Assembly (NCBI GenBank): GCA_035353175.1
Contig: DAOPZC010000033.1
Coordinates: forward strand, 1 to 51,189
Direction: 5' to 3'
Source of the DNA: DAOPZC01 sp035353175
Lineage (GTDB): Bacteria; Verrucomicrobiota; Kiritimatiellia; RFP12; UBA1067
Length of the DNA stretch: 51,189 bases
Part shown: one piece after another, positions 32,009-40,048 of the stretch
Numbering within the stretch: the stretch's first letter is position 1
Layout of the letters: each line of letters begins with the position of its first letter
Position numbers and translations under genes: made by a program
Notes under the pieces: model-generated
What the model was told of the DNA's origin: nothing
What the model saw: the letters and a program-made list of their open reading frames with translations, nothing else
Database searches by the model: none

Positions 32009-32938
32009 TTACCGTTCTCCGGCATATCCCATCTGCTGCAGCAACCAGAAATTTTTCATCCACTCTTTCTCGACTTTGACCCACAGTTCGACGCTGACTT
32101 TCACTCCGAAGATGTCGGAAAGCTCCGGCTCCGCGCACTGCCTGACGTACTTGAGGGTTCGTCCTTTCGGGCCGATCACGATCCCCTTCTGCGAGGCGCG
32201 GTTGACGTAGATCGTGGCCGAAACGGTCCATGCGGTGTCGGTTTCGTCGATTTTTTCCACTTTGACGCCGAGCTCGTGCGGCAGTTCGTCGTGCAGCCGG
32301 GCGAGGAACTTCTCGCGGATCACGTCCGCGATCGCCAGTTTTCGAGGGTAGTCGGTGACGATGTCTTCTGGAAAGAGATACGTGTCAGAGGGCTGGGCGA
32401 GCCTGTAGAGCAAGTCTACCAGATCCACCGCGCCGGCGGGGTGGATGGCCGACGTCTTCGTCCACGTGACGTCGCGCTGGCATTGCTTTTCGGCCTGAAT
32501 GGATTGCCACAACTCTTTGAAGGCCGCTTCGTAGAAAGGCGACTGGTCGCTCTTGTTGAGCGCGAATACCACCGGCTGTTCGGCGTTGAGCGCGCGGCGC
32601 ATCCAGCCGTCGTCCTCGAGGTGTGGGCGGCTGCTGGCGTCGAATACCACGAGCAGAATGTCCACGCCCGCCGAGGCCTGCCGCGCCATGCGGTTCATCA
32701 GCGTGCCGAGCGTGCTTTCCGATTTGTGGAGGCCGGGCGTATCGATGAAAACGAGCTGGCCCTTGCCCTCGGTCAGAATGCCCCGGATCGTGTTGCGCGT
32801 TGTCTGCACCACCGGGCTGACGATGCTGACCTTTTCGCCCACCATGCGGTTGAGCAGTGTGGATTTTCCCGAGTTGGTGCGGCCGACGATGCCGACTACG
32901 GCGCAGCGTTTGGAAGGCGTGTCGTTCAAATCGCTCAT
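32009..32938 (-). CDS. era: GTPase Era
   Basis: Era is a GTPase that helps assemble the 30S subunit by binding the 3' end of 16S rRNA. ATG 32938 overlaps the pfk stop (ATGA), which fixes the start. The 309-residue protein has G1 GRTNSGKST, G3 DTPGLHKS, G4 NKSD and a C-terminal KH domain (GIVIGPKGRTLKYVRQCAE). It ends with EKEWMKNFWLLQQMGY, typical of Era. Length matches the family. Translational coupling to a phosphofructokinase is unusual, because era normally sits with rnc or recO. Confidence 0.96.
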   Translation of the reverse strand: MSDLNDTPSKRCAVVGIVGRTNSGKSTLLNRMVGEKVSIVSPVVQTTRNTIRGILTEGKGQLVFIDTPGLHKSESTLGTLMNRMARQASAGVDILLVVFDASSRPHLEDDGWMRRALNAEQPVVFALNKSDQSPFYEAAFKELWQSIQAEKQCQRDVTWTKTSAIHPAGAVDLVDLLYRLAQPSDTYLFPEDIVTDYPRKLAIADVIREKFLARLHDELPHELGVKVEKIDETDTAWTVSATIYVNRASQKGIVIGPKGRTLKYVRQCAEPELSDIFGVKVSVELWVKVEKEWMKNFWLLQQMGYAGER

Positions 32939-34302
32939 GGAACCGCTCCGCAGTTGCTGTTGCCGTTTGTGCCGCCGCCGAAGTAGAGGGTCTGCCCGGT
33001 GGCGTCCAGCACCGCCCGCCACAGGTCGCTGTTGAGATTGACCTTCTGACGCTCGATCGTCGCAAGCCTGATCGGCACCAGCGTGTACCAATCGTCCTGG
33101 TTGCCGACAACGCAGTTGGTCCTTCCGGCCATGGCGGCGTGGACGGCGTTTCGGGCCAGCATGTAGCAGCGGATCGCGTCCGTGCCCTTGGCGGGTACGC
33201 TGCGGATCGTGTAGCTCGGATCGAAATACTTGACCGAAGCCTCGCGGTTCGCCTTTTTGAAATGGTCCGTGATGCGCAGCTTCAGATATTCGCCGATGTC
33301 TTTTTTCAAGACGTTGCCGGACGCGTCTTTGTGCTCGGGCTGGCCCGCGATGTGGCGTTGCCCCGCGCCTTCCGCGACGACGATCACGGCGTGGTCTTTG
33401 AACCGGTCAAACCGGTAGGAGAGCGCGGACAGCAATCCGTGGGGCCCGTCCATTTCGAAATCCAGCTCCGGGATCAGACAGAAGTTTACGACCGGATTCG
33501 CCAGCGTGGCGTAGGCGGCGATGAAGCCCGAGTCGCGGCCCATGAGCTTGACGAGCCCGATGCCGTTGAAGGTGCCTTTGGCTTCGGTGTGGGCGGCCTG
33601 GATGATCTGCGTGGCTTCGGCGACGGCCGTTTCGAAGCCGAAACTGCGGCCCACGAAATGCAGGTCGTTGTCGATGGTCTTCGGGATGCCGATGACGCTG
33701 ATCGCGAGCTTGCGCCGCTTGCATTCGTCGGCGACATCGCGCGCGCACCTCAGCGAGCCGTCGCCCCCGATGCAGAACAGGAGATTGATGTTCATGCGGG
33801 CGAGCGTGTCGACGATTTCGCCGGTGTCCTGCTGCCCGCGCGAGGAGCCGAGCATTGTGCCGCCGTGCTCGTGGATGGTGTCGACGTTGTCTGTGTCCAG
33901 CATGATCGGCTTGTAGCCGTAGCGGGGAATCAGCCCTGCATAGCCGTAGCGGATGCCGTAGATGTTCTTGATCCCGTAGTCGAACATGAGGATCTCGACC
34001 AGCCCTTTGATGACGTGGTTCAGGCCCGGGCAGAGCCCTCCCGCGGTCACGATGCCGACGCGGCTCCAGGACGGGTCGTGGAAGATTTTCTGGTGCGGCC
34101 CGGCGCGTTCGAAGGACGGCGTGACGCCGAGGTGTTCGGTGGCCCGCTGGAGGTTCTTGACGTTTTCGGTGACGAGGATCCTCTCGTCGTCGTCGATGAA
34201 GTCGCGGTTGCGGATCGGAGATTCGATTTTGCATTCGCCCAAAGTCTCGACTTTGAGTGTGAACTCTTTGGGATTGGATATGATTTTCTCGATGAAGGAC
34301 AT
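32935..34302 (-). CDS. pfk: 6-phosphofructokinase, group-X type
   Basis: The 455-residue PFKA-family enzyme starts at ATG 34302 with a GGCGGAG site; the upstream open frame overlaps the tRNA and is rejected. Key motifs are TAGGLCPGLNHVI (phosphoryl donor loop), GGDGSLRCA, PKTIDNDL (catalytic Asp in IDND) and MGRDSGFIA. The combination GGDG with PKTIDND is seen in ATP-using enzymes of the plant, Trypanosoma and Entamoeba group, whereas PPi users have GGDD. ATP is therefore the likelier donor. The N-terminal extension of about 90 residues also fits that group. It phosphorylates fructose 6-phosphate in glycolysis. Confidence 0.93.
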   Translation of the reverse strand: MSFIEKIISNPKEFTLKVETLGECKIESPIRNRDFIDDDERILVTENVKNLQRATEHLGVTPSFERAGPHQKIFHDPSWSRVGIVTAGGLCPGLNHVIKGLVEILMFDYGIKNIYGIRYGYAGLIPRYGYKPIMLDTDNVDTIHEHGGTMLGSSRGQQDTGEIVDTLARMNINLLFCIGGDGSLRCARDVADECKRRKLAISVIGIPKTIDNDLHFVGRSFGFETAVAEATQIIQAAHTEAKGTFNGIGLVKLMGRDSGFIAAYATLANPVVNFCLIPELDFEMDGPHGLLSALSYRFDRFKDHAVIVVAEGAGQRHIAGQPEHKDASGNVLKKDIGEYLKLRITDHFKKANREASVKYFDPSYTIRSVPAKGTDAIRCYMLARNAVHAAMAGRTNCVVGNQDDWYTLVPIRLATIERQKVNLNSDLWRAVLDATGQTLYFGGGTNGNSNCGAVP

Positions 34303-34335
34303 CTCGCTCCGCCTTTCTCTTGCGAATGCGTGGGA

Positions 34336-34364
34336 AGTATACGGTGATTCTTTGAGGAGGTCAA
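34336..34364 (-). promoter_or_regulatory. Promoter of pfk-era
   Basis: Minus strand: TTGACC (34364-34359), 17 bp, TATACT (34341-34336). The -35 box directly abuts the -35 box of the divergent tRNA promoter. Confidence 0.75.
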
Positions 34365-34393
34365 TTGACACATGCCGAATTATTTGGTTAACT
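34365..34393 (+). promoter_or_regulatory. Promoter of the tRNA-Lys gene
   Basis: TTGACA (34365-34370), 17 bp, TTAACT (34388-34393). Transcription would start near 34400, 14 nt before the mature tRNA. Confidence 0.8.
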
Positions 34394-34413
34394 ATCACGA
34401 CTTTTCGCGCTTT

Positions 34414-34489
34414 TGGACCATAGCTCAGTTGGTAGAGCACGACACTTTTAATGTTGGGGTCGCGGGTTCGAATCCCGCTGGTCCAACCA
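34414..34489 (+). tRNA. tRNA-Lys (anticodon UUU)
   Basis: A 76-nt cloverleaf: acceptor TGGACCA pairs with TGGTCCA (34479-34485). The D arm is GCTC...GAGC. The anticodon stem is CGACA/TGTTG with one G-U pair and the loop is CTTTTAA, so anticodon TTT lies at 34447-34449. The T arm is GCGGG-TTCGAAT-CCCGC. The CCA end is encoded. Confidence 0.97.
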
Positions 34490-34509
34490 TTCTCGCGAAA
34501 CTAGGCCTG

Positions 34510-34539
34510 CCGCCGGAACATCAGTTTCGGCGGTTTTTT
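34510..34539 (+). terminator. Intrinsic terminator of tRNA-Lys
   Basis: CCGCCG (34510-34515) pairs with CGGCGG (34528-34533). Extra pairs form inside, and six T residues follow (34534-34539). It lies 20 nt after the CCA end. Confidence 0.85.
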
Positions 34540-34568
34540 GTTGCCCGTTGCCCGGCCGCCTTGCCCAG

Positions 34569-34597
34569 TTGACGCGGTTTGCGGCAAAGAGTACAAT
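34569..34597 (+). promoter_or_regulatory. Promoter of the EIIA-CBS gene and permease
   Basis: TTGACG (34569-34574), 17 bp, TACAAT (34592-34597). The leader to the ATG would be about 108 nt. Confidence 0.7.
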
Positions 34598-34711
34598 CCC
34601 GCCCTTTTTGCGCTATGGACTCGGTTCCGGCGGCGCGTTGTGTGGCGTGTGAATGAAATACGTAGCGACGGTTGAAGAAATGCGTTGTGTTGGTCAACGG
34701 AAAGGGCTGTC

Positions 34712-35629
34712 ATGCAATTAACGAACCATCTCGAGCCCGGTCAGATTCTGGTCGGTTGTGAAGAGACGGACAAGCAGCGCCTGCTGGAACGCATGGTCGA
34801 CGTGCTGTCGGCATCGCGTGTTCAGCGGCTGAATCCGCAAATCAGCAAAGCGTGTTTGCGCGCTGCGATTTTCGGACGGGAGGCGCAGCGCCCGACGGTG
34901 ATGGGAAACGGGTTGGCCTTCCCCCACGCTCGCATCAAGGGCTTCAACGGGATCGGCATGGCGCTGGCGATTCTCAAACGGCCGATCTGTTTCGGCCCGG
35001 GGCAAGACGTCTCGGTCGTCTGCATGATCGTGGTGCCGCAGGAAGCGCCGATGGTGACGCTGAAAGTCATGGCGCGCGTAGCGCAGTTCTTCAGGAACGA
35101 AGAGATCCGGGCCGACCTGATTGCCGCGAAGAGCAGCGAAGCGGTCTTGGCGCTGTTCTCTGCGGGGGATCTGTCGTTGGATATCCCGGTGACGGCGCGC
35201 GACATCATGGTGCCTCCGGGGCCGCGTGTCGCGCTCAAAATGCCGCTGCGCGAGGTGACGTCCCTGATGCATGCGGAGCGGCTGGATGCGGTCGCGGTGG
35301 TCGGCGCGGCGGGCGAGTTGGCCGGAGAGATCACCAGCGACAGCCTCTTCCAGTTCGGCCTGCCGGAGTTTTTTCAGCATCTCAAGAGCGTGAGCTTTAT
35401 CAGCGAGTTTGACCCGTTCGAGAAATATTTCGAGCGCGAGGCCCACTCGGTGGCCGAACAACTCATGGGCACTGACCTTTGCCGGATGCCGCCCGAGGCG
35501 ACCCTGCTGGAGATCGTTTTCGCTTTGGCGGTCAAACGCCGCACGCAGGTGTATGTCGTGGAGGCCGGTAACGTGTGGGTCGGCACGGTGGACCGCGCCT
35601 CGGTGTTGAACAACGTGCTCAATTGGTAG
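34712..35629 (+). CDS. EIIA(Ntr/Fru)-like domain joined to a CBS pair
   Basis: ATG 34712 has AAAGGG 6 nt upstream. Residues about 1-150 of 305 form a PTS EIIA type-2 domain. His72 in GLAFPHARI is the phosphorylatable residue of the family. Residues about 160-305 hold a CBS pair (VTARDIMVPPG...LDAVAVVGAAGELAGEITSD, then DLCRMPPEATLLEIVFAL). CBS pairs usually bind adenine nucleotides, so the protein may combine phosphorelay and energy state. The gene is 7 bp from the permease gene and is probably translated with it, which suggests it gates that transporter. The role is inferred. Confidence 0.85.
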   Translation: MQLTNHLEPGQILVGCEETDKQRLLERMVDVLSASRVQRLNPQISKACLRAAIFGREAQRPTVMGNGLAFPHARIKGFNGIGMALAILKRPICFGPGQDVSVVCMIVVPQEAPMVTLKVMARVAQFFRNEEIRADLIAAKSSEAVLALFSAGDLSLDIPVTARDIMVPPGPRVALKMPLREVTSLMHAERLDAVAVVGAAGELAGEITSDSLFQFGLPEFFQHLKSVSFISEFDPFEKYFEREAHSVAEQLMGTDLCRMPPEATLLEIVFALAVKRRTQVYVVEAGNVWVGTVDRASVLNNVLNW

Positions 35630-35636
35630 GTGCCTT

Positions 35637-36947
35637 ATGCTCACTGCGATTCTTGTTTTCATCGTGACCTATGTTCTGATCGCTTCGGAGAAGGTCGATA
35701 AAACGTTGGCTGCGCTGATGGGGGCGGTCGTGATGATCGTGTCGCGCGCGGTCCCCTATGAGCGCGCGCTCACCGCGATCGACATGAACGTCATCTTCCT
35801 GCTTTTGGGCATGATGGTGATCGTCGGCGTGATGGCGCAGACCGGCGTCTTCGAGTGGCTGGCCATCCATCTGGCGCGGCTGGCGCGCGGCAACGGGGTG
35901 GTCATCATGTGCCTGTTCCTGCTGATGACGGCGGTCGTTTCGGCCTTTCTGGACAATGTGACGACCATCATCCTCGTGGCCCCGCTGACGATTCTGGTGA
36001 CCCAGATTTTGGAAATTCCGACCAAGCCGCTGTTGATTCTCGAGGCGATCTTTTCAAATATCGGCGGCACGGCGACGCTGGTGGGTGATCCCCCGAACAT
36101 TCTGATCGGCGCGAAGGCGCATCTGTCGTTCAACGCGTTCATCTGCAATCTGACCCCCGCGATCCTGATCGTTCTGGCGGTCAGTCTGGCTCTGGTCGGG
36201 CGCCTGTATTATCAGGCCATGCGCTCAAGCGAGGCGGGACGGGACCGCATCCGGCGCGCCAAGCCGGCGTTGGCGATCCTGCAGCCCATGGAGCTGAGGC
36301 GGTCGCTGGTCGTCTTCGGCTTGGTGATCTTTGGCCTCTTCGTGGGCCGTCTGATCAATATTGAGCCGGGGCTGTTGGCCTTGGCCGGCGGCGTCGCGAT
36401 GGCGCTGGTCAACAAGCGCGAGGCGCATGAGGTGCTCGGGTATGTCGAGTGGAACACGATCTTCTTTTTCGTCGGCCTCTTCATGCTGATTTTCGGGCTG
36501 GAGCATAACGGGGTGTTCGAGATGATGGGCGAACAGCTGCTGCATATGACGGGCGGCAACCTGTTGGCGACCGCGCTGGCGATCCTGTGGTTCAGCGCGC
36601 TCGCTTCGGCGATCGTGGATAACATTCCGCTGGTGATGGCGATGATCCCGCTGGTGCAGAGCATGACGCCGGTTTTCGCGAAACAGATGGGGCTCGAGGG
36701 CCAGGAAGCCGCCGTCGCCCAACACATTGCGAACCCGCTGTTCTGGTCGCTGGCGTTGGGTGCCTGCCTGGGAGGCAACGGCACGATCGTCGGCGCGTCG
36801 GCCAACGTGGTGATCTCGCAAATCGCGAAGCGCAACAACCACGCTTTCTCGTTCTGGGAATTCACCCGGCTCGGTTTTCCGCTGATGGTTCTCAGCCTGG
36901 TGCTCTGTACGGGCTACATCTATTTGCGTTACTTTGTCATGCAATAA
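35637..36947 (+). CDS. ArsB/NhaD-type (ion transporter superfamily) permease
   Basis: The 436-residue protein has about 11-12 hydrophobic helices and two inverted halves. The marker motifs are SAFLDNVTTIILVAPLTI, GGTATLVGDPPNILIG, ASAIVDNIPLVMAMIPL and LGACLGGNGTIVGASANVV. The paired DN(V/I) and GGT/GGN-x-T hairpins are those of the ArsB/NhaD/P-protein group. Substrates in that group include Na+ (in exchange for H+), arsenite and dicarboxylates. The absence of ars genes and the EIIA-linked antiporter downstream favour Na+ or another inorganic ion. It follows the EIIA-CBS gene by 7 bp. Confidence 0.88.
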   Translation: MLTAILVFIVTYVLIASEKVDKTLAALMGAVVMIVSRAVPYERALTAIDMNVIFLLLGMMVIVGVMAQTGVFEWLAIHLARLARGNGVVIMCLFLLMTAVVSAFLDNVTTIILVAPLTILVTQILEIPTKPLLILEAIFSNIGGTATLVGDPPNILIGAKAHLSFNAFICNLTPAILIVLAVSLALVGRLYYQAMRSSEAGRDRIRRAKPALAILQPMELRRSLVVFGLVIFGLFVGRLINIEPGLLALAGGVAMALVNKREAHEVLGYVEWNTIFFFVGLFMLIFGLEHNGVFEMMGEQLLHMTGGNLLATALAILWFSALASAIVDNIPLVMAMIPLVQSMTPVFAKQMGLEGQEAAVAQHIANPLFWSLALGACLGGNGTIVGASANVVISQIAKRNNHAFSFWEFTRLGFPLMVLSLVLCTGYIYLRYFVMQ

Positions 36948-36959
36948 ATTTCGTTCTTC

Positions 36960-36988
36960 TTGACTGGGCAGGAGCGGTGGTGTAAAAC
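36960..36988 (+). promoter_or_regulatory. Promoter of the antiporter-EIIA gene
   Basis: TTGACT (36960-36965), 17 bp, TAAAAC (36983-36988). A dyad overlaps its downstream edge (see next entry). Confidence 0.65.
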
Positions 36989-37016
36989 GTAACCCAATGA
37001 AAAGTGGGCTTACGTT
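36986..37016 (+). other. Inverted repeat over the antiporter transcription start
   Basis: AACGTAA-CCCA (36986-36996) pairs with TGGG-c-TTACGTT (37005-37016), with one bulged C. The predicted +1 (about 36995) lies inside it. It could be an operator or a 5' hairpin that stabilises the mRNA. Confidence 0.5.
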
Positions 37017-37075
37017 CGGCGGTCTTCAAGTGACCCTCTCGTGTCGGCCCCATGCGGAGTCGAGGGGGACGAAGT

Positions 37076-39322
37076 ATGTTCTGTGACCAGGTCGGCAAAT
37101 CGCGGTTCACCTTGGCGATGGCTGCGTGTTTCGCGGCGATCGCATGGACGTCGATGGCCACTGAGGCAGACGGGACCGGCGCGTTGGCCGTGTCGATGGC
37201 GCACCGCATGATGATGCTGGTTCTGCAGTTGGGCGCGATGCTGTTTGCGGCCCGGCTCGGCAACATGGTGTTCGACCGGATGCGGATGCCGGGCGTGCTG
37301 GGGGAGCTGTGTGCCGGCATCGTGATCGGGCCGTATGCGCTGGGTCGTTTCACGCTTCCCGGCTTCCCTCAGGGGCTCTTTCCCGAGTTCTTCCTGAAAC
37401 TGGCCGACGGGGGGCATGAGTTGCGCTTCGTGGTTTCGCCGGAGCTTTACGGCATCTGCATGTTGGCCGCGGTGATCCTGCTGTTTCTGGTCGGGCTTGA
37501 AACCGATCTCCGGCTCTTCCTGCGATATTCGGTGGTGGGCAGCCTCGTCGGGTTGGGCGGCGTTCTGGCCTCGTTCCTGAGCGGCGATCTGCTGGGCGTG
37601 TGGCTGCTGCCGTCTGTCCTTCCTGGCAACTATACGGTGGTGACCCCGGCCTGCGTTTTTCTGGGCGTGATGTCGACCGCTACGTCGGTGAGCATTACCG
37701 CCCGTATCCTCTCGGAGAAGAAGAAGATGGATTCGCCGGAGGGCGTCACGATCTTGGCCGGTGCCGTGATCGACGACGTGTTGGGCATCATCATGCTGGC
37801 GATCGGCATGGGGATCCTCGCCTCGGCGGGAGCTTCTGCCTCCAACCATATCGATTGGGGCGGCATCGGACTCATCGCTGTACAGTCGATCGGCATCTGG
37901 TTGGCGGCAACCGTGTTGGGCCTTCTTTCGGCGCGGAAAATCGGCATTTTCCTGAAGGGTTTCGGCGGGCACAACGAGATCGCGATTCTGGCGCTGGGGT
38001 TGGCGCTGATCGTGTCCGGCCTCTTCGAGAAGGCGAAGCTCAGCATGATCATCGGCAGCTACGTCATGGGGCTTTCGCTGTCGCGCACGGACATCAGCCA
38101 TATGGTGCGGGAACACTTGCAGCCTGTATTCGGGCTGCTGGTCCCCGTTTTCTTTGTGGTGATGGGCATGATGGTGGACTTGCAACTGCTGATGGAGCCG
38201 CGCATCCTGCTTTTCGGCCTGATTTATACGGTGACGGCGGTGGTGGCGAAGCTGATCGGTTGCGGGCTGCCGACATTGCTGTGCGGGTTCAATGCCCGCG
38301 GGGCGCTGCGCGTCGGCGTGGGCATGGTCCCGCGCGGCGAAGTCGCGCTGATCATCGCCGGCATCGGTTTGTCTGCGGGGTTCCTTTCGAAAGAGGTGTT
38401 CGGCGTCGCCGTGCTGATGACGCTGCTGACCACGATGGCCGCGCCGCCGTTGCTGGTGGCGGCGTTCAACCGGAAGGGCGACGGACTGCGTGCCGGCAAG
38501 GGGAAGCCCATCGCAGCCGATGCGCCGCCGGTCATCTATACCTTCCCCAACGAAGAGGTCTCTGGGCTGCTGATCCATTCGATTCTGCACAGCCTCAATC
38601 AGGAAGGGTTCTTTGCGCACGCGCTCAACCTCAGCGAGGGACTCTATCAGGCCCGCAAAGATGAGATGGTGATCAGCATCCGGCACGTCGGCAACACCAT
38701 TTCGTTCGAGGCCCCGCCGGATGCCGAACCGCTGATCCGGCTGATGATGATCGAAGTGATCGTCGAATTCGAGCAGACGCTGGAAGAGCTTCGCAAGCCG
38801 CTGGGCGCGGAACTGCACCGGGAGTTGACCGACGCGGAGCTGACCAGCAAAAACCGGCGACAGACGCTGGCGCGATATGTGTCGCAGGACGCGATGATTC
38901 CGGGGCTGAAGGGAAGGACCCGCGAAGAGGTGATCGGGGAGCTGATCGAGGTCTTGGCGCATATGGGGTGGGTCAAGGATCCTGACACGGCGCTAGCCTG
39001 CGCGCTCAAACGCGAGGACGCCATGTCGACGGGGCTGCGGCACGGCATCGCCTGCCCCCACGCCCGGACCGATTCGGTCGCGCGGCTGATCTGCGCGGTC
39101 GGGCTGTCGTCGGAGGGCGTCGATTTCCATGCGTTGGACGAATTGCCGTCGCGGGTGATCATCCTGACACTCTGCCCGTCCGCGAGCGCTGCGCCCTATA
39201 TGGAGTTCATGGGGTCGGCATTGTCGGTGTTACACGAAGAGCAGACGCTTAAGGCGCTGCTGTCATGCAAAACCTCAGGGGAAATGTTCCGTACGTTGAC
39301 CAAAGAGGGCCTGAAACCGTAG
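37076..39322 (+). CDS. CPA2-family cation:proton antiporter fused to a C-terminal PTS EIIA domain
   Basis: ATG 37076 follows GGGGGACGAAGT. The 748-residue protein has an N-terminal hydrophobic segment, then about 12 membrane helices (residues 45-430) of the Kef/Na+-H+ exchanger type: MPGVLGELCAGIVIGPYALG, TATSVSITARIL and GAVIDDVLGIIMLAIG with the paired ion-binding acids. A linker of about 120 residues follows. The last 170 residues are a type-2 EIIA domain with the phosphorylatable His662 in GIACPHARTD. The family exchanges Na+ or K+ for H+, and the attached EIIA could couple transport to the phosphorylation state of a PTS relay. No EI or HPr gene is in the window. Confidence 0.9.
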   Translation: MFCDQVGKSRFTLAMAACFAAIAWTSMATEADGTGALAVSMAHRMMMLVLQLGAMLFAARLGNMVFDRMRMPGVLGELCAGIVIGPYALGRFTLPGFPQGLFPEFFLKLADGGHELRFVVSPELYGICMLAAVILLFLVGLETDLRLFLRYSVVGSLVGLGGVLASFLSGDLLGVWLLPSVLPGNYTVVTPACVFLGVMSTATSVSITARILSEKKKMDSPEGVTILAGAVIDDVLGIIMLAIGMGILASAGASASNHIDWGGIGLIAVQSIGIWLAATVLGLLSARKIGIFLKGFGGHNEIAILALGLALIVSGLFEKAKLSMIIGSYVMGLSLSRTDISHMVREHLQPVFGLLVPVFFVVMGMMVDLQLLMEPRILLFGLIYTVTAVVAKLIGCGLPTLLCGFNARGALRVGVGMVPRGEVALIIAGIGLSAGFLSKEVFGVAVLMTLLTTMAAPPLLVAAFNRKGDGLRAGKGKPIAADAPPVIYTFPNEEVSGLLIHSILHSLNQEGFFAHALNLSEGLYQARKDEMVISIRHVGNTISFEAPPDAEPLIRLMMIEVIVEFEQTLEELRKPLGAELHRELTDAELTSKNRRQTLARYVSQDAMIPGLKGRTREEVIGELIEVLAHMGWVKDPDTALACALKREDAMSTGLRHGIACPHARTDSVARLICAVGLSSEGVDFHALDELPSRVIILTLCPSASAAPYMEFMGSALSVLHEEQTLKALLSCKTSGEMFRTLTKEGLKP

Positions 39323-39356
39323 CGGGCGGCAAGCCCGGGAACAGAATGTGGCGGAT

Positions 39357-39989
39357 ATGAAGTTGGTTGTCATTTCGGATCTGCACGACTGCGTGGAAAA
39401 TGTTGCCGTTTTGCGCGGCGCGTGTGGGGGTGCGGATGCGCTGATTGTCTGCGGCGATTTCACGACGTTCGGCGATCATCTGCGCGTCCAGACGGTGGCG
39501 GATGCCATCCGCACGGAAGGGTTGCCGTGTTATTTTGTGACCGGCAACTGCGATGCGATGTCCGTCGACGGACATCTCGACGGATGCCATAATTTGCACG
39601 GGCGCGTCGTGCGTTTCGGCGAATGGCTTCTGGCGGGCGTGGGCGGGTCGCTGCCCTGCCCGGGACGGACGCCCAACGAATATTCCGAGGACGAAGGAAC
39701 CGCCTTTCTGCGGGAGATACGTGCCTCCTGCGGCGGGGATTGCGCCCGTCTGATTCTCGTTTCGCACCAGCCGCCCTTTGATACGGCGGCGGATTTGCTG
39801 CCCGGCGGTCGGCACGTGGGTTCCCGCGCGTTGCGCGCCTTCATCGACGAGATGCAGCCCGCCTACTGCCTCACCGGGCATATCCATGAAGCGGGTTCGC
39901 GCACGCGGGTGGGACGGACCGTGGTGCTGAATCCCGGGCCGTTCTCGCAAGGCAAAGTCGCGGTCGTCGACCTGGGCGTCGGCGGCTGA
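39357..39989 (+). CDS. YfcE/MJ0936-type metallophosphoesterase
   Basis: The 210-residue calcineurin-like phosphoesterase has motif I VISDLHD, motif II VCGDFTT, motif III VTGNCDAM, motif IV VSHQPPF and motif V LTGHIHEAG. These are the five blocks that hold two metal ions. Small proteins of this kind cleave phosphodiesters; the substrate is unknown. ATG 39357 or GTG 39348 could be the start. It lies 34 bp after the antiporter gene and may be read from the same mRNA. It converges on the sensor kinase gene. Confidence 0.92.
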   Translation: MKLVVISDLHDCVENVAVLRGACGGADALIVCGDFTTFGDHLRVQTVADAIRTEGLPCYFVTGNCDAMSVDGHLDGCHNLHGRVVRFGEWLLAGVGGSLPCPGRTPNEYSEDEGTAFLREIRASCGGDCARLILVSHQPPFDTAADLLPGGRHVGSRALRAFIDEMQPAYCLTGHIHEAGSRTRVGRTVVLNPGPFSQGKVAVVDLGVGG

Positions 39990-40048
39990 GGCGCAGGCTG
40001 CAGGCGCCGAGCCGCGCGGGTGCACGGCCTCCGGAGGCCTGGGCGCGG

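Noticed and set aside
40026..40039. GGCCTCCGGAGGCC palindrome between the phosphoesterase and kinase genes
   Set aside because: No T-tract, and such GC palindromes are frequent in this composition; at most a weak hairpin.
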